Below, piece by piece: positions 1-7,744 of a stretch of 64,000 nucleotides of DNA (its first letter is position 1; every line of letters begins with the position of its first letter). Source of the stretch: Pseudomonas sp. CCI4.2 (GTDB taxonomy: Bacteria; Pseudomonadota; Gammaproteobacteria; Pseudomonadales; Pseudomonadaceae); NCBI RefSeq assembly GCF_034350045.1, contig NZ_CP133781.1, positions 3,892,501 through 3,956,500 on the forward strand, written 5' to 3'. Below the pieces are notes generated by a model, which searched no databases, was not told where the DNA came from, and worked only from the letters and a program-made list of their open reading frames with translations. Made by a program: the position numbers and the translations under genes.

Positions 1-989
1 CGTTGCCGGTCAGCCAACGGATTTTTGCCGGGCAAGCGCCAGCCCCTTTAACCCCAGGCACCTGCGCCCGGATATTTACCGGTGCGCCAGTTCCGGCCGG
101 TGCCGACTGTGTGGAGATGCAGGAAAACGCCGAAGTATTGGCCGATCAGCGGGTGCATTTCACTGAGCCGATGAGACTTGAGCAAAACATCCGCCCGCAG
201 GGTCAGGAAACAACAGTCGGCGAGCAGGTACTGGCGGCAGGTACACGCATGGGTCCCATCGAGTTGGGGCTTGCCGCCTCGCTAGGCCTGGCGCAGTTGA
301 CCGTGGTCCGACGTGCGCGCGTGGCAGTCTTGTCTACGGGCGATGAGTTGATTGAGCCGGGGCTACCCTTGGGGCCGGGGCAAATCTACAACAGTAATCG
401 GGTGTTGTTGTGCAGTTGGCTGCAGCGCTTGGGTTGCGAGGTGATAGACGCCGGGATCTTGCCAGATGATCTGGAAAAAACCCGTGCCGCGTTGGGCAGC
501 CTTAGCCACGTCGACTTGATCCTGTCGACGGGCGGTGTATCCGTGGGCGAGGCCGATTTTCTCGGGCATGCATTGCGAGAAGACGGGGAGTTGTCATTGT
601 GGAAACTGGCGATCAAACCGGGCAAGCCCCTTACCTTTGGCCATTTTCGTGGCGTGCCGGTGATCGGATTGCCGGGTAACCCAGCCTCGACACTGGTGAC
701 CTTCGCGCTGCTGGCGCGGCCTTATCTGTTGCGCCGTCAAGGCGTTGAAGACGTGGCCCCGCTGCAATTCCAAGTGCCCGCCGGCTTTACCTGGAGCAAG
801 CCCGGTGACCGCCGAGAATATCTACGCGGACGCATGGAGCAGGGGCGAGCGATGTATTACCGCAACCAAAGCTCGAGTGTATTGCGCAGCGCAGCCTGGG
901 CGGACGGGTTAATCGAAATCCGAGAAGGCACCACCGTTGCTGAGGGCGACTGGGTGAATTTCATCCCCTTGAGTGAGGTTTTTGCCTGA
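1..989 (+). CDS. moeA: MoeA molybdopterin molybdenumtransferase, 5' end outside window
   Basis: This is the C-terminal roughly 328 residues of MoeA, which inserts molybdate into adenylylated molybdopterin in the last step of molybdenum cofactor synthesis in the cytoplasm. The frame is open to the left edge, and the family is usually about 400 residues, so about 75 N-terminal residues lie outside. The visible part begins in the linker and beta-rich domain (ARIFTGAPVPAGADCVEMQE). It continues with the MPT-binding fold (LSTGDELIEPG, then LILSTGGVSVGEADFL and KPGKPLTFG, VIGLPGNPAST) and ends with the C-terminal beta domain. The 3' end faces a convergent antiporter gene across a palindromic repeat. 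The assignment is secure. Nothing here looks broken. Confidence 0.96.
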   Translation, partial: LPVSQRIFAGQAPAPLTPGTCARIFTGAPVPAGADCVEMQENAEVLADQRVHFTEPMRLEQNIRPQGQETTVGEQVLAAGTRMGPIELGLAASLGLAQLTVVRRARVAVLSTGDELIEPGLPLGPGQIYNSNRVLLCSWLQRLGCEVIDAGILPDDLEKTRAALGSLSHVDLILSTGGVSVGEADFLGHALREDGELSLWKLAIKPGKPLTFGHFRGVPVIGLPGNPASTLVTFALLARPYLLRRQGVEDVAPLQFQVPAGFTWSKPGDRREYLRGRMEQGRAMYYRNQSSSVLRSAAWADGLIEIREGTTVAEGDWVNFIPLSEVFA

Positions 990-1029
990 GCCGACAGGCG
1001 TTTTACCGTCCCAGCGGATTCAATCTGTG

Positions 1030-1206
1030 GGAGCCAACTTGTTGGCGAGGCGATCAACGCGGTGTGCCAGGTATAACGCTTCCCGAATAAATTCGGTCCC
1101 ACAGGGGGTCGCGATTTGTCGGTGGGACCGAATTCATTCGGGAAGGGCGCGACGCGGTGTTTCAGCAAGACCGCTTTATCTGATATATCGCCAACAAGTT
1201 GGCTCC
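1030..1206. repeat. Nested REP/REPIN-type palindrome
   Basis: Two inverted repeats are nested. The outer arms at 1030-1048 and 1188-1206 are perfect 19-bp complements (GGAGCCAACTTGTTGGCGA). The inner arms at 1080-1101 and 1123-1144 are 22 bp with one mismatch and carry the core TCGGTCCCA / TGGGACCGA. The element fills the gap between the convergent moeA and antiporter genes. REP doublets of this kind are common in Pseudomonas and are mobilised by RAYT transposases. No RAYT gene is seen in this window. Confidence 0.85.
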
Positions 1207-1228
1207 TTGGGGTCAAAGATGGCAGGTG

Positions 1229-3037
1229 TCAGCCCTTTGCCGATTCCTCTTCCTGCCGATCCGCCTCGAACAGTTTCGCCAACTCGGCTCTGGCTTCCCG
1301 CGCGGTCTGCATGACTTTGGCCGCGTCGTCGTACACCTGATGCTGAGCATTGAGCACCTGTTCATCGTGGTGTTTGAAGCGACTGATCCGCGCATCGGCT
1401 TGGTTCTGGCTTAGGCCTAAGCCGACCAGCGTGCGACGGCTCATTTCCAGGCTGGAATAGAAGGTTTCCCGCACTGGCTGCGCGCCGACGTCCATCAAGC
1501 GATGCACATGCTGACGGTTACGTGCTCGAGCGATGATTTTCATCGTTGGGTACAGCTTGCGCACCAGTTCGGCAGTCTTGATGTTGGTATCAGGGTCATC
1601 GGTGGCGATGATAAAAAATTCTGCTTGATCAACCTTGGCCGTACGCAAGATCTCCGGGCGTAACGGGTCACCATAAAACACCGGCATATGCCCGAAGCTG
1701 CGAGAGAACTCGATGGACTCTACGGAGGTGTCCAGCGCCACGAAGGAGATTTTTTGCGCCCGTAAAATCCGCGCAATGATTTGGCCCATCCGCCCCATAC
1801 CTGCAATCACCACGCGGGGAGCGTCGCTTTCGATATCGCGGTACTCGTCTGGCACCACCTGCGCGACGACTTTTCGTTTCAGCAGGTGTGAAACCAGCAG
1901 CAGCAACAAGGGCGTCAGGGCCATAGACAAGGTAATGGTCAATACCAGAATGTCGTACAGTCGAGGTTCAAACAGCCCTTGATCGCGGCCGATCTTGAAC
2001 ACCACGAAGGCAAACTCCCCTCCGGCCGCCAGCACCACGCCCAGGCGCAGGGCGCTTTGCTGATTGAGTCCGCCCGCTAACCGTCCTATGCAAAACAACA
2101 GGGGCAACTTCAACAGCATCAACAACAGCATCAAGCCCAGCACCACACTGGGCACGCTAAACAACAACGCGATATTGGCGCCCATGCCCACGCTGATAAA
2201 GAACAGCCCGAGTAACAAGCCTTTGAACGGTTCAATCTGCGATTCCAATTCGTGGCGGTACTCGGAATCTGCCAGCAGTAATCCAGCCAAAAATGCCCCA
2301 AGGGCCATGGAGACGCCGACTTGGCTCATCAGCCAGGCAGTACCGATGACCACCAGCAATGCGGTAGCGGTTGAGACTTCTTGCAGGCCAGTTTTGGCGA
2401 CGATGCGAAACACGGGTGTCAACAGATAACGTCCGCCAATCACAAGAATTACGATACTCCCTGCTACTTGCAGACCGTGGGTCAGCTTGTCGGCGTGACT
2501 GGCGTGATCGTTGACGCCCGCGAGGAACGGCACCATGGCAATCAACGGAATAGCAGCGATGTCCTGGAACAGCAAAATGGCAAAGGCCAGGCGACCGTGG
2601 GGGCTGTTGAGCTCCTTACGCTCGGCCAGGCTTTGCAGGCCGAAGGCAGTGGACGACAACGCCAAACCCAGTCCCAACACCACCGCGCTATTGAACGGCT
2701 GGTCGAAAGCGAACAAGGCAACGCCGCCAATCACCAGCCCGGTCACTAGCACCTGTGCCAGTCCGACGCCAAACACCGACTTGCGCATCACCCATAAACG
2801 CCGAGGCGACAATTCAAGCCCAATGATGAACAGCAGCAGTACCACGCCCAACTCGGATATGTCGCTGACGCTTTGTGGGTTGTCAATGAGCCCCAACACC
2901 GACGGGCCGATAATCACTCCGGCAAACAAATAGCCCAGCACCGCGCCCAGTTGCAAGCGTTTGGCCAGTGGCACGGTGAGGACTGCGGCAAGCAGAAACA
3001 CAACAGCGGCCTGCAGCAGGTTGCCTTCGTGGGGCAT
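1229..3037 (-). CDS. CPA2-family K+/H+ antiporter with RCK domain (KefB/KefC type)
   Basis: A 602-residue inner-membrane cation/proton antiporter of the CPA2 family. The N-terminal two thirds is a run of hydrophobic segments typical of the Na_H_exchanger fold. It is followed by a cytoplasmic RCK/TrkA-N nucleotide-binding domain starting at VVIAGMGRMGQIIARIL, a GxGxxG Rossmann motif, then a charged C-terminal tail. The start at 3037 is chosen because AAAGGAGT lies 5-10 bases upstream; an in-frame ATG 42 bases further out has no comparable site. By family knowledge it exports K+ and is gated by a ligand on the RCK domain (glutathione adducts in E. coli KefB/C). Whether this copy is glutathione-controlled cannot be told from the sequence. 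Confidence 0.93.
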   Translation of the reverse strand: MPHEGNLLQAAVVFLLAAVLTVPLAKRLQLGAVLGYLFAGVIIGPSVLGLIDNPQSVSDISELGVVLLLFIIGLELSPRRLWVMRKSVFGVGLAQVLVTGLVIGGVALFAFDQPFNSAVVLGLGLALSSTAFGLQSLAERKELNSPHGRLAFAILLFQDIAAIPLIAMVPFLAGVNDHASHADKLTHGLQVAGSIVILVIGGRYLLTPVFRIVAKTGLQEVSTATALLVVIGTAWLMSQVGVSMALGAFLAGLLLADSEYRHELESQIEPFKGLLLGLFFISVGMGANIALLFSVPSVVLGLMLLLMLLKLPLLFCIGRLAGGLNQQSALRLGVVLAAGGEFAFVVFKIGRDQGLFEPRLYDILVLTITLSMALTPLLLLLVSHLLKRKVVAQVVPDEYRDIESDAPRVVIAGMGRMGQIIARILRAQKISFVALDTSVESIEFSRSFGHMPVFYGDPLRPEILRTAKVDQAEFFIIATDDPDTNIKTAELVRKLYPTMKIIARARNRQHVHRLMDVGAQPVRETFYSSLEMSRRTLVGLGLSQNQADARISRFKHHDEQVLNAQHQVYDDAAKVMQTAREARAELAKLFEADRQEEESAKG

Positions 3038-3300
3038 CGGTGACTCCTTTGAGACGTGGTGTTGGAAACGGGCGGGCATTAGACCACGAAGGTTTATCTC
3101 ATCGGCTTTGGTTTCACACTGATACGGATCAGTTACCGGGTTTTTGCAGATGATAAGTCGTCCGCGTGCCGAATATTAAATGCACCTCTAAACTGGCGTA
3201 ATCGACAATGTGTTTTATAACTAGCTCGTAGGCGTGTTAGTTCAACGTGTGGTGCGCCGGCAGTCTGTAAGGATTGCTCAACTGGTTCAGGAGTCAGGGA

Positions 3301-3527
3301 ATGAAACAGCCATTGTTGTTCAGTGTGCTTTGTGCCGGTGCAATTGCGATTGCGGGTTGTTCTGGAGGCCAGGCAGTAATCAGGTAGTCGGGCAGGTGGT
3401 GCGCAAGGGCACCGGAAAAACCCTGGAAAACCATAAGCAGGTGCTGACTGCCGTCGACGTCAAAGTGGTTCTCGACGGTTGTGCTTCGGACATGCGCATG
3501 TCCTTTGAGAAGCTCAAGGCTCAGTAA
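3301..3527 (+). pseudogene. Small lipoprotein gene, frameshifted
   Basis: The ATG at 3301 follows CAGGAGTCAGGG and opens a lipoprotein signal peptide with lipobox AIAIAGC (Cys20). That frame stops at TAG 3385 after 28 codons. The -1 frame is then open from the same place to TAA 3525 and encodes a plausible mature domain (NQVVGQVVRKGTGKTL ... CASDMRMSFEKLKAQ). Joining the two gives a lipoprotein of about 75 residues, so I infer a one-base deletion near 3367-3385 (or a read error). No slippery heptamer is seen at the junction, so programmed frameshifting is unlikely. The family is not recognised. Confidence 0.6.
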
Positions 3528-3620
3528 CTCAAACCGATCGTGCCACGCCAGACTATCAGCGGTACCATAGGCGCGCATTTGCACGGCGCAAATGATTTCT
3601 ACGCCTATCAGGAAAACGTA

Positions 3621-3809
3621 ATGACTAACAAACAGCGTTTGTCGTATTCGATTGTGATCGCCCTCGTGGTACTGGCGATCATGCTGGGCTTGTCACACCT
3701 GCAGAACACCGGCGTGATCACGGAAAAAACCTTTCAGTACATCGCTATCGCCGTGGCGGTCGTTGTGGTCGTCATCAATGGTTTCATGCGCCGCAAGGTG
3801 AAATTCTGA
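3621..3809 (+). CDS. Small two-helix inner-membrane protein
   Basis: A 62-residue protein of unknown function. It has a short polar N-terminus (MTNKQRLSYS), a first membrane helix (IVIALVVLAIMLGL), a short loop (SHLQNTGVITEKTFQ), a second helix (YIAIAVAVVVVVING) and a basic tail (FMRRKVKF). Positive charge at both ends suggests that both termini face the cytoplasm. The start at 3621 has CAGGAAAA ten bases upstream. The open frame extends 27 codons further left, but that part looks non-coding. The acetyltransferase gene follows 28 bases downstream and may be cotranscribed. Confidence 0.75.
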   Translation: MTNKQRLSYSIVIALVVLAIMLGLSHLQNTGVITEKTFQYIAIAVAVVVVVINGFMRRKVKF

Positions 3810-3837
3810 GTGTTTGGGCATGCTTAGGGAGAAGCGA

Positions 3838-4281
3838 ATGAGCGTTAGGATCGACGTATCACAAAGTCCTGGTGAAGCAGAATACCTGGCGATTCTCAAG
3901 CCGTTGCGGGCCTACAACGTTTCCCAGGCGGGCGATGCCAAGCCTGAGCGATTCGCGTTGCTGATTCGCGACGAGCAGAGCAATGAAATCATCGGCGGCT
4001 TGTACGGCCGCAGTCTCTACCGTTGGTTGTTTGTCGAGTTACTGGCCGTGCCTGAGCAGTGCCGAGGGCAAGGCATGGGTTCGCGCCTGATGCACATGGC
4101 CGAAGACCACGCCCGCAAGAACGACTGCATAGGCATATGGCTGGATACCTTTAGCTTTCAGGCGCCTGAGTTCTACCGCAAGCACGGGTTCGTCGAGTTC
4201 GCCAAAGTCGAAGACTTTCCGCCGGGGCACCAGCGTTTCTTTTTCCAAAAGCGCCTGAATGCCTCTGCGGTCATCAGCTGA
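3838..4281 (+). CDS. GNAT-family N-acetyltransferase
   Basis: A 147-residue single-domain acetyltransferase of the GNAT fold, which transfers acetyl from acetyl-CoA to an amine. The acetyl-CoA pyrophosphate loop is visible as VPEQCRGQGMGSRLM (Q/RxxGxG/A form). It is preceded by the beta4 strand WLFVELLAV and followed by GIWLDTFSFQAPEFYRKHGFVEFA, the usual C-terminal half. The start at 3838 is supported by TAGGGAGAAG just upstream. The substrate is not predictable. Its last 8 bases overlap the 3' end of a small convergent gene. Confidence 0.9.
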   Translation: MSVRIDVSQSPGEAEYLAILKPLRAYNVSQAGDAKPERFALLIRDEQSNEIIGGLYGRSLYRWLFVELLAVPEQCRGQGMGSRLMHMAEDHARKNDCIGIWLDTFSFQAPEFYRKHGFVEFAKVEDFPPGHQRFFFQKRLNASAVIS

Positions 4282-4444
4282 GTAGCATCACGTCGAAATA
4301 CTCGATGTCGAATTGGGTGAGGTAAACGTGTACTGAATGCGGGCCGTTACTGTGCGAGCGTTCGTGCGTCCTGGGCATTGCCAAGGCACTGGCACTGATG
4401 GCCAGAATCATCACGGTGAAGAGCGCGGCGATAAAGCTTTTCAT
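4274..4444 (-). CDS. Small secreted protein, 56 aa, unknown
   Basis: A short frame reads MKSFIAALFTVMILAISA followed by SALAMPRTHERSHSNG and ends FDVMLLS. It has a clear signal peptide (basic start, hydrophobic core, cleavage near SALA-M) and a mature part of only about 33 residues, rich in His, Ser and Tyr. A ribosome site GGAG lies 8 bases before the ATG. It converges on the acetyltransferase gene with an 8-base overlap. No family is recognised. Coding potential rests on the signal peptide and ribosome site. Confidence 0.55.
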   Translation of the reverse strand: MKSFIAALFTVMILAISASALAMPRTHERSHSNGPHSVHVYLTQFDIEYFDVMLLS

Positions 4445-4652
4445 GAGTTGACTCCGGCCACATTCAGGAAAGAAGGTCCGGGACGGTCAGTGCGGGGGAA
4501 CCCGAATATAAACAAGCGATGCAGCGCTGAGAACCCGTTTGCAAAGCGCCGCTGTGGGGCGCTTCGCATGGATCCAGATTACGACCGGACAATCAGCAGC
4601 ACTATCTGGATCCTGCCCGGTTATTGCCTGATTCTGCTGCTAAGCCGATGGC

Positions 4653-5159
4653 CTAGATCCCGCCCAAGAAGTCCAGCTTGCCAATTGCCACGCCGTTGTG
4701 ACGCAAAATGTCGTAGGCGGTGGTCAGGTGAAAGTAGAAGTTCGGGACCGCAAAGTTCAACAGGTAATCCTGCTGGCTGAAGATCATTTCCTGGCTTGGG
4801 GTCTTCAGAGTGACGGTCTTGCCCGCGTTGGCTTCGTATTGCTCTGGCGTCACGCTGCGGATAAACGCCTGGGTGTTGGCGATGCGTTCGCGCAACTGCT
4901 CGAGGGTGGTCTCGGTATCCGAGTAGCTTGGCGGCGTCACCCCGGCCAAGCGTGCGGTGCAGAGTTTCGATGCATCGCTGGCTGCTTGGATTTGACCCGT
5001 CAGGGTGTACATGTCCGGTGCGAGGCGCGCTTGCAACAGTTCGTCGATAGTCGTGCCATTGTCGGTGGCGTGTTCGACTGCTTTATCCAGCCACTTCGAC
5101 AAGTTGTTCAAACTGCGCAGGAATACCGGGACAGACAGTTGGTAGTAAGACAGGCTCAT
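4653..5159 (-). CDS. DUF1993-family protein
   Basis: A 168-residue cytoplasmic protein matching the DUF1993 pattern. It opens SLSYYQLSVPVFLRSLNNLSKWLDKA, has central APDMYTLTGQIQAASDASKLCTARLAG, and ends with FAVPNFYFHLTTAYDILRHNGV and LGKLDFLGG-like residues. The predicted fold is a four-helix bundle related to DinB-like proteins. Function is unknown. It stands alone, with the mannitol operon 124 bases downstream on the same strand. Confidence 0.88.
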   Translation of the reverse strand: MSLSYYQLSVPVFLRSLNNLSKWLDKAVEHATDNGTTIDELLQARLAPDMYTLTGQIQAASDASKLCTARLAGVTPPSYSDTETTLEQLRERIANTQAFIRSVTPEQYEANAGKTVTLKTPSQEMIFSQQDYLLNFAVPNFYFHLTTAYDILRHNGVAIGKLDFLGGI

Positions 5160-5283
5160 GCGGATTCCTCAAAATAATCGTTAGGGTGTGGAACGTTGGG
5201 CCGTCGTCGATCCTCGCCCACAGTGTTTCAAGTCCGCGGATGCGGCTAAGAGCCATACTCCAACCCCAAAGATGCATCTAGAG

Positions 5284-6228
5284 TTATATCAGCGTGACCT
5301 GATCCCGGTACGGCAAGTCCGGTCCGACTTTGGTGCAGGTCAAGGCCGCTGCAGCGACGGCGAACTGCATCATCTCGGTGATTTGTTCGTGGGTCAGCGC
5401 TTCGAGGCCGAGCGGGCTGTCGAGTTGGTGTTCGGTGAGGTAGGTAATCAACGCCGCTTGGAAAGTGTCGCCTGCACCGACGGTATCGGCGGTGACGACT
5501 TTGCGGGCCGCAATAGACCAGGCTCCGTGATGGCGGGTGAACACGCTGACGCCTTCGGTGCCACGGGTCAGGAACACCAATTGGCAACGTTGAGTTAACC
5601 AACCTTCGGCGACAGTCTGTGGATCCAGATCGGGGTACAGCAGGGAGAGGTCTTCATCGCTGACTTTGATCAGGTGCGCGTGCTCGGCGAAGGCGCTGAT
5701 CTGCTCACGCCAGCGTTGAATGTCGGGCTCTGGATTGAGACGAACATTCGGGTCCAGGCTAATCAACCGTTGTGCGCTCTCGCGCCTGACCAAGGCCAGC
5801 AACGTATCGGCGACTGGGCGTACCACCAATGAAAAAGAGCCCACGTGGATACCCCGTATGTGGTCGCCTAATACCGGCACGTGCTCCAGCTGCAACTGAC
5901 GGTCCGCGCAACCTTCACCGCGAAAACTATAGTGCGGTGAACCGTCGGCACCCACGGCCACCATTGCCAGCGTGGTCGGGGCGTTGAAATCAATCAGGTA
6001 ATCGGGGCGTACGCCTTCCTCGTCCAGCACGGTGCGTAAACGGCGGCCCAGATAATCGTTGGAAAGGCCGGCAAACAGCGCCGCCGTGATGCCCAGTCGG
6101 CTTAGCCCGACCGCCACGTTGAATGGTGAACCGCCGGCAACGGCTTGGAAACCGACTCGATTGCTATGCCCGCTGCTATCTGGCTGGCTGAAAAAGTCGA
6201 ACAACGCTTCGCCACAGACTAAAAACAT
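5284..6228 (-). CDS. mtlZ: Fructokinase, PfkB family (MtlZ)
   Basis: A 314-residue PfkB-family sugar kinase. The N-terminal signature is seen as GGSPFNVAVGLSRLGI, and the catalytic loop as DTVGAGDTFQAALITYL, with the conserved Asp acting as base. As the last gene of the mtl operon it should phosphorylate fructose, the product of mannitol oxidation, to fructose 6-phosphate, as described for MtlZ of P. fluorescens. It starts 26 bases after mtlY. Length and motifs are normal. Confidence 0.93.
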   Translation of the reverse strand: MFLVCGEALFDFFSQPDSSGHSNRVGFQAVAGGSPFNVAVGLSRLGITAALFAGLSNDYLGRRLRTVLDEEGVRPDYLIDFNAPTTLAMVAVGADGSPHYSFRGEGCADRQLQLEHVPVLGDHIRGIHVGSFSLVVRPVADTLLALVRRESAQRLISLDPNVRLNPEPDIQRWREQISAFAEHAHLIKVSDEDLSLLYPDLDPQTVAEGWLTQRCQLVFLTRGTEGVSVFTRHHGAWSIAARKVVTADTVGAGDTFQAALITYLTEHQLDSPLGLEALTHEQITEMMQFAVAAAALTCTKVGPDLPYRDQVTLI

Positions 6229-6253
6229 AAACGCTCCAAAAACATCAATGGCC

Positions 6254-7735
6254 TCAAAGTGCCTTTAAGCACGCGCGATAGCGGTCATAAACCCGCTGAT
6301 AGGCAGCAACATTTTCCGCTACGGGTTGAGTTTCGCTGCTTGCATCAAGGCTGACGCAACGACGACACAAAGAGTTTAGCCCGGGATTTTGCCCCTGCTC
6401 TTCGTACCAGCACCACGCGGCTTGAATTGCCGCGCCTAACGCTGCCGCTTCGCTGTGCTGGGTACAGATGACGGGGGTGTCCATGATGTCAGCGACAATC
6501 TGCCGCCAAATGGCGCTTTTAGCGCCGCCGCCGATCAGCCGGATCGCCTGGCTTTTGATGCCGCTGGCCCGCAACAAGTCCAAGCCGTAGCGCAAGCCAA
6601 AGGTCGTGCCCTCGACCACGGCTCGGCACAGATTCGCCTGGTTCAGGTTGGTACTGTCGAGACCCAAAATACTACCGGTGGCATTGGGCAGGGCAGGGAC
6701 GCGTTCGCCGTTGAGAAACGGCAGCATCAACACGCCGTGCGCACCGATGGGCGCCTCGGCAATGGCTCGATTGAATTGCTCGATGTCCAGCGCAAACAAT
6801 TCGCGGACAGCGCTGGTGGCGTTGGTCAGGTTCATGGTGCAAATCAATGGCAGCCAACCGCCGGAAGACGAACAGAACGTCGCCACCGACGCTTGATCGC
6901 TGACCTGCGCTTCGTCTGCGTACGCGTAAACCGTGCCTGACGAACCCAGGCTCATGGTGATTGAGCCCGGTTCGATATTGCCAGTGCCGATGGCGCCCAT
7001 CATGTTGTCGCCGCCGCCACTGGAAACAATCGCCTCAGGGTTGAGCCCCAACCGTTGAGCAATTTCGGGAAGGATCGTGCCCACGCATTGCTGGGCGTCG
7101 AGCAACTGCGGCAAGGCCCGGTGTAACCGACCGCTGGGGTCGATGTGTTCCAGAATGGCCGAGTCCCAATGGCGGGTGCGGACGTTGAAATAGCCGGTGC
7201 CAGAGGCATCACCAAACTCGCTGCAGCAGCGGCCGGTGAGCCAATAATTCAGGTAGTCGTGGGGCAGAAGAATTTTGTCGATGCGTTCGAACACATCCGG
7301 ATGCTGCTCCTTGGTCCACAGCAGCTTGGACACGGTGTAACCCGGCGCGATGGCAACACCCAAGCGCGCCAATGAACCCGCCTCACCGCCGAGGTACTCC
7401 AAGAGCCGATCATTTTCCGGTGTGGTTTCGGTGTCGCACCACAGCTTGGCCGGGCGTAACACCTCGCCCTGTTGATCGAGCAACACCAATCCGTGTTGTT
7501 GACCTGAGACGCCAATGGCCTGAATCAGCGAACCGCTGATGCCCGCTTGCGCCAGCGCTTGGCGGGTCGCTAGCTCGAACGCTGTCAGCCACTGCGAGAC
7601 CTCTTGCTCGCGCCGCCCATTGGCAGCGCTGATCAAGGTGTGCGGCGCGGAGCCTTGGCCGAGGACCTTACCGCTCTCGGCATCGAGCACAATCGCTTTG
7701 GTGCCTTGGGTACCGCAGTCAATACCGAGAAACAT
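6254..7735 (-). CDS. mtlY: Xylulokinase (MtlY)
   Basis: A 493-residue FGGY-family kinase. The N-terminal ATPase fold starts MFLGIDCGTQGTKAIVLD. A catalytic/hinge region GGGDNMMGAIGTG and a C-terminal IRLIGGGAKSAIWRQIVADI motif match xylulokinase. It phosphorylates D-xylulose, the product of D-arabitol oxidation by the polyol dehydrogenase encoded 9 bases upstream. The operon therefore serves both mannitol (through MtlZ) and arabitol (through MtlY). No defect is seen. Confidence 0.95.
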   Translation of the reverse strand: MFLGIDCGTQGTKAIVLDAESGKVLGQGSAPHTLISAANGRREQEVSQWLTAFELATRQALAQAGISGSLIQAIGVSGQQHGLVLLDQQGEVLRPAKLWCDTETTPENDRLLEYLGGEAGSLARLGVAIAPGYTVSKLLWTKEQHPDVFERIDKILLPHDYLNYWLTGRCCSEFGDASGTGYFNVRTRHWDSAILEHIDPSGRLHRALPQLLDAQQCVGTILPEIAQRLGLNPEAIVSSGGGDNMMGAIGTGNIEPGSITMSLGSSGTVYAYADEAQVSDQASVATFCSSSGGWLPLICTMNLTNATSAVRELFALDIEQFNRAIAEAPIGAHGVLMLPFLNGERVPALPNATGSILGLDSTNLNQANLCRAVVEGTTFGLRYGLDLLRASGIKSQAIRLIGGGAKSAIWRQIVADIMDTPVICTQHSEAAALGAAIQAAWCWYEEQGQNPGLNSLCRRCVSLDASSETQPVAENVAAYQRVYDRYRACLKAL

Positions 7736-7744
7736 GGGGTCACC

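Noticed and set aside
3367..3400. Programmed frameshift in the small lipoprotein gene
   Set aside because: No X XXY YYZ heptamer or clear hairpin at the junction, so a plain deletion or read error is more likely.
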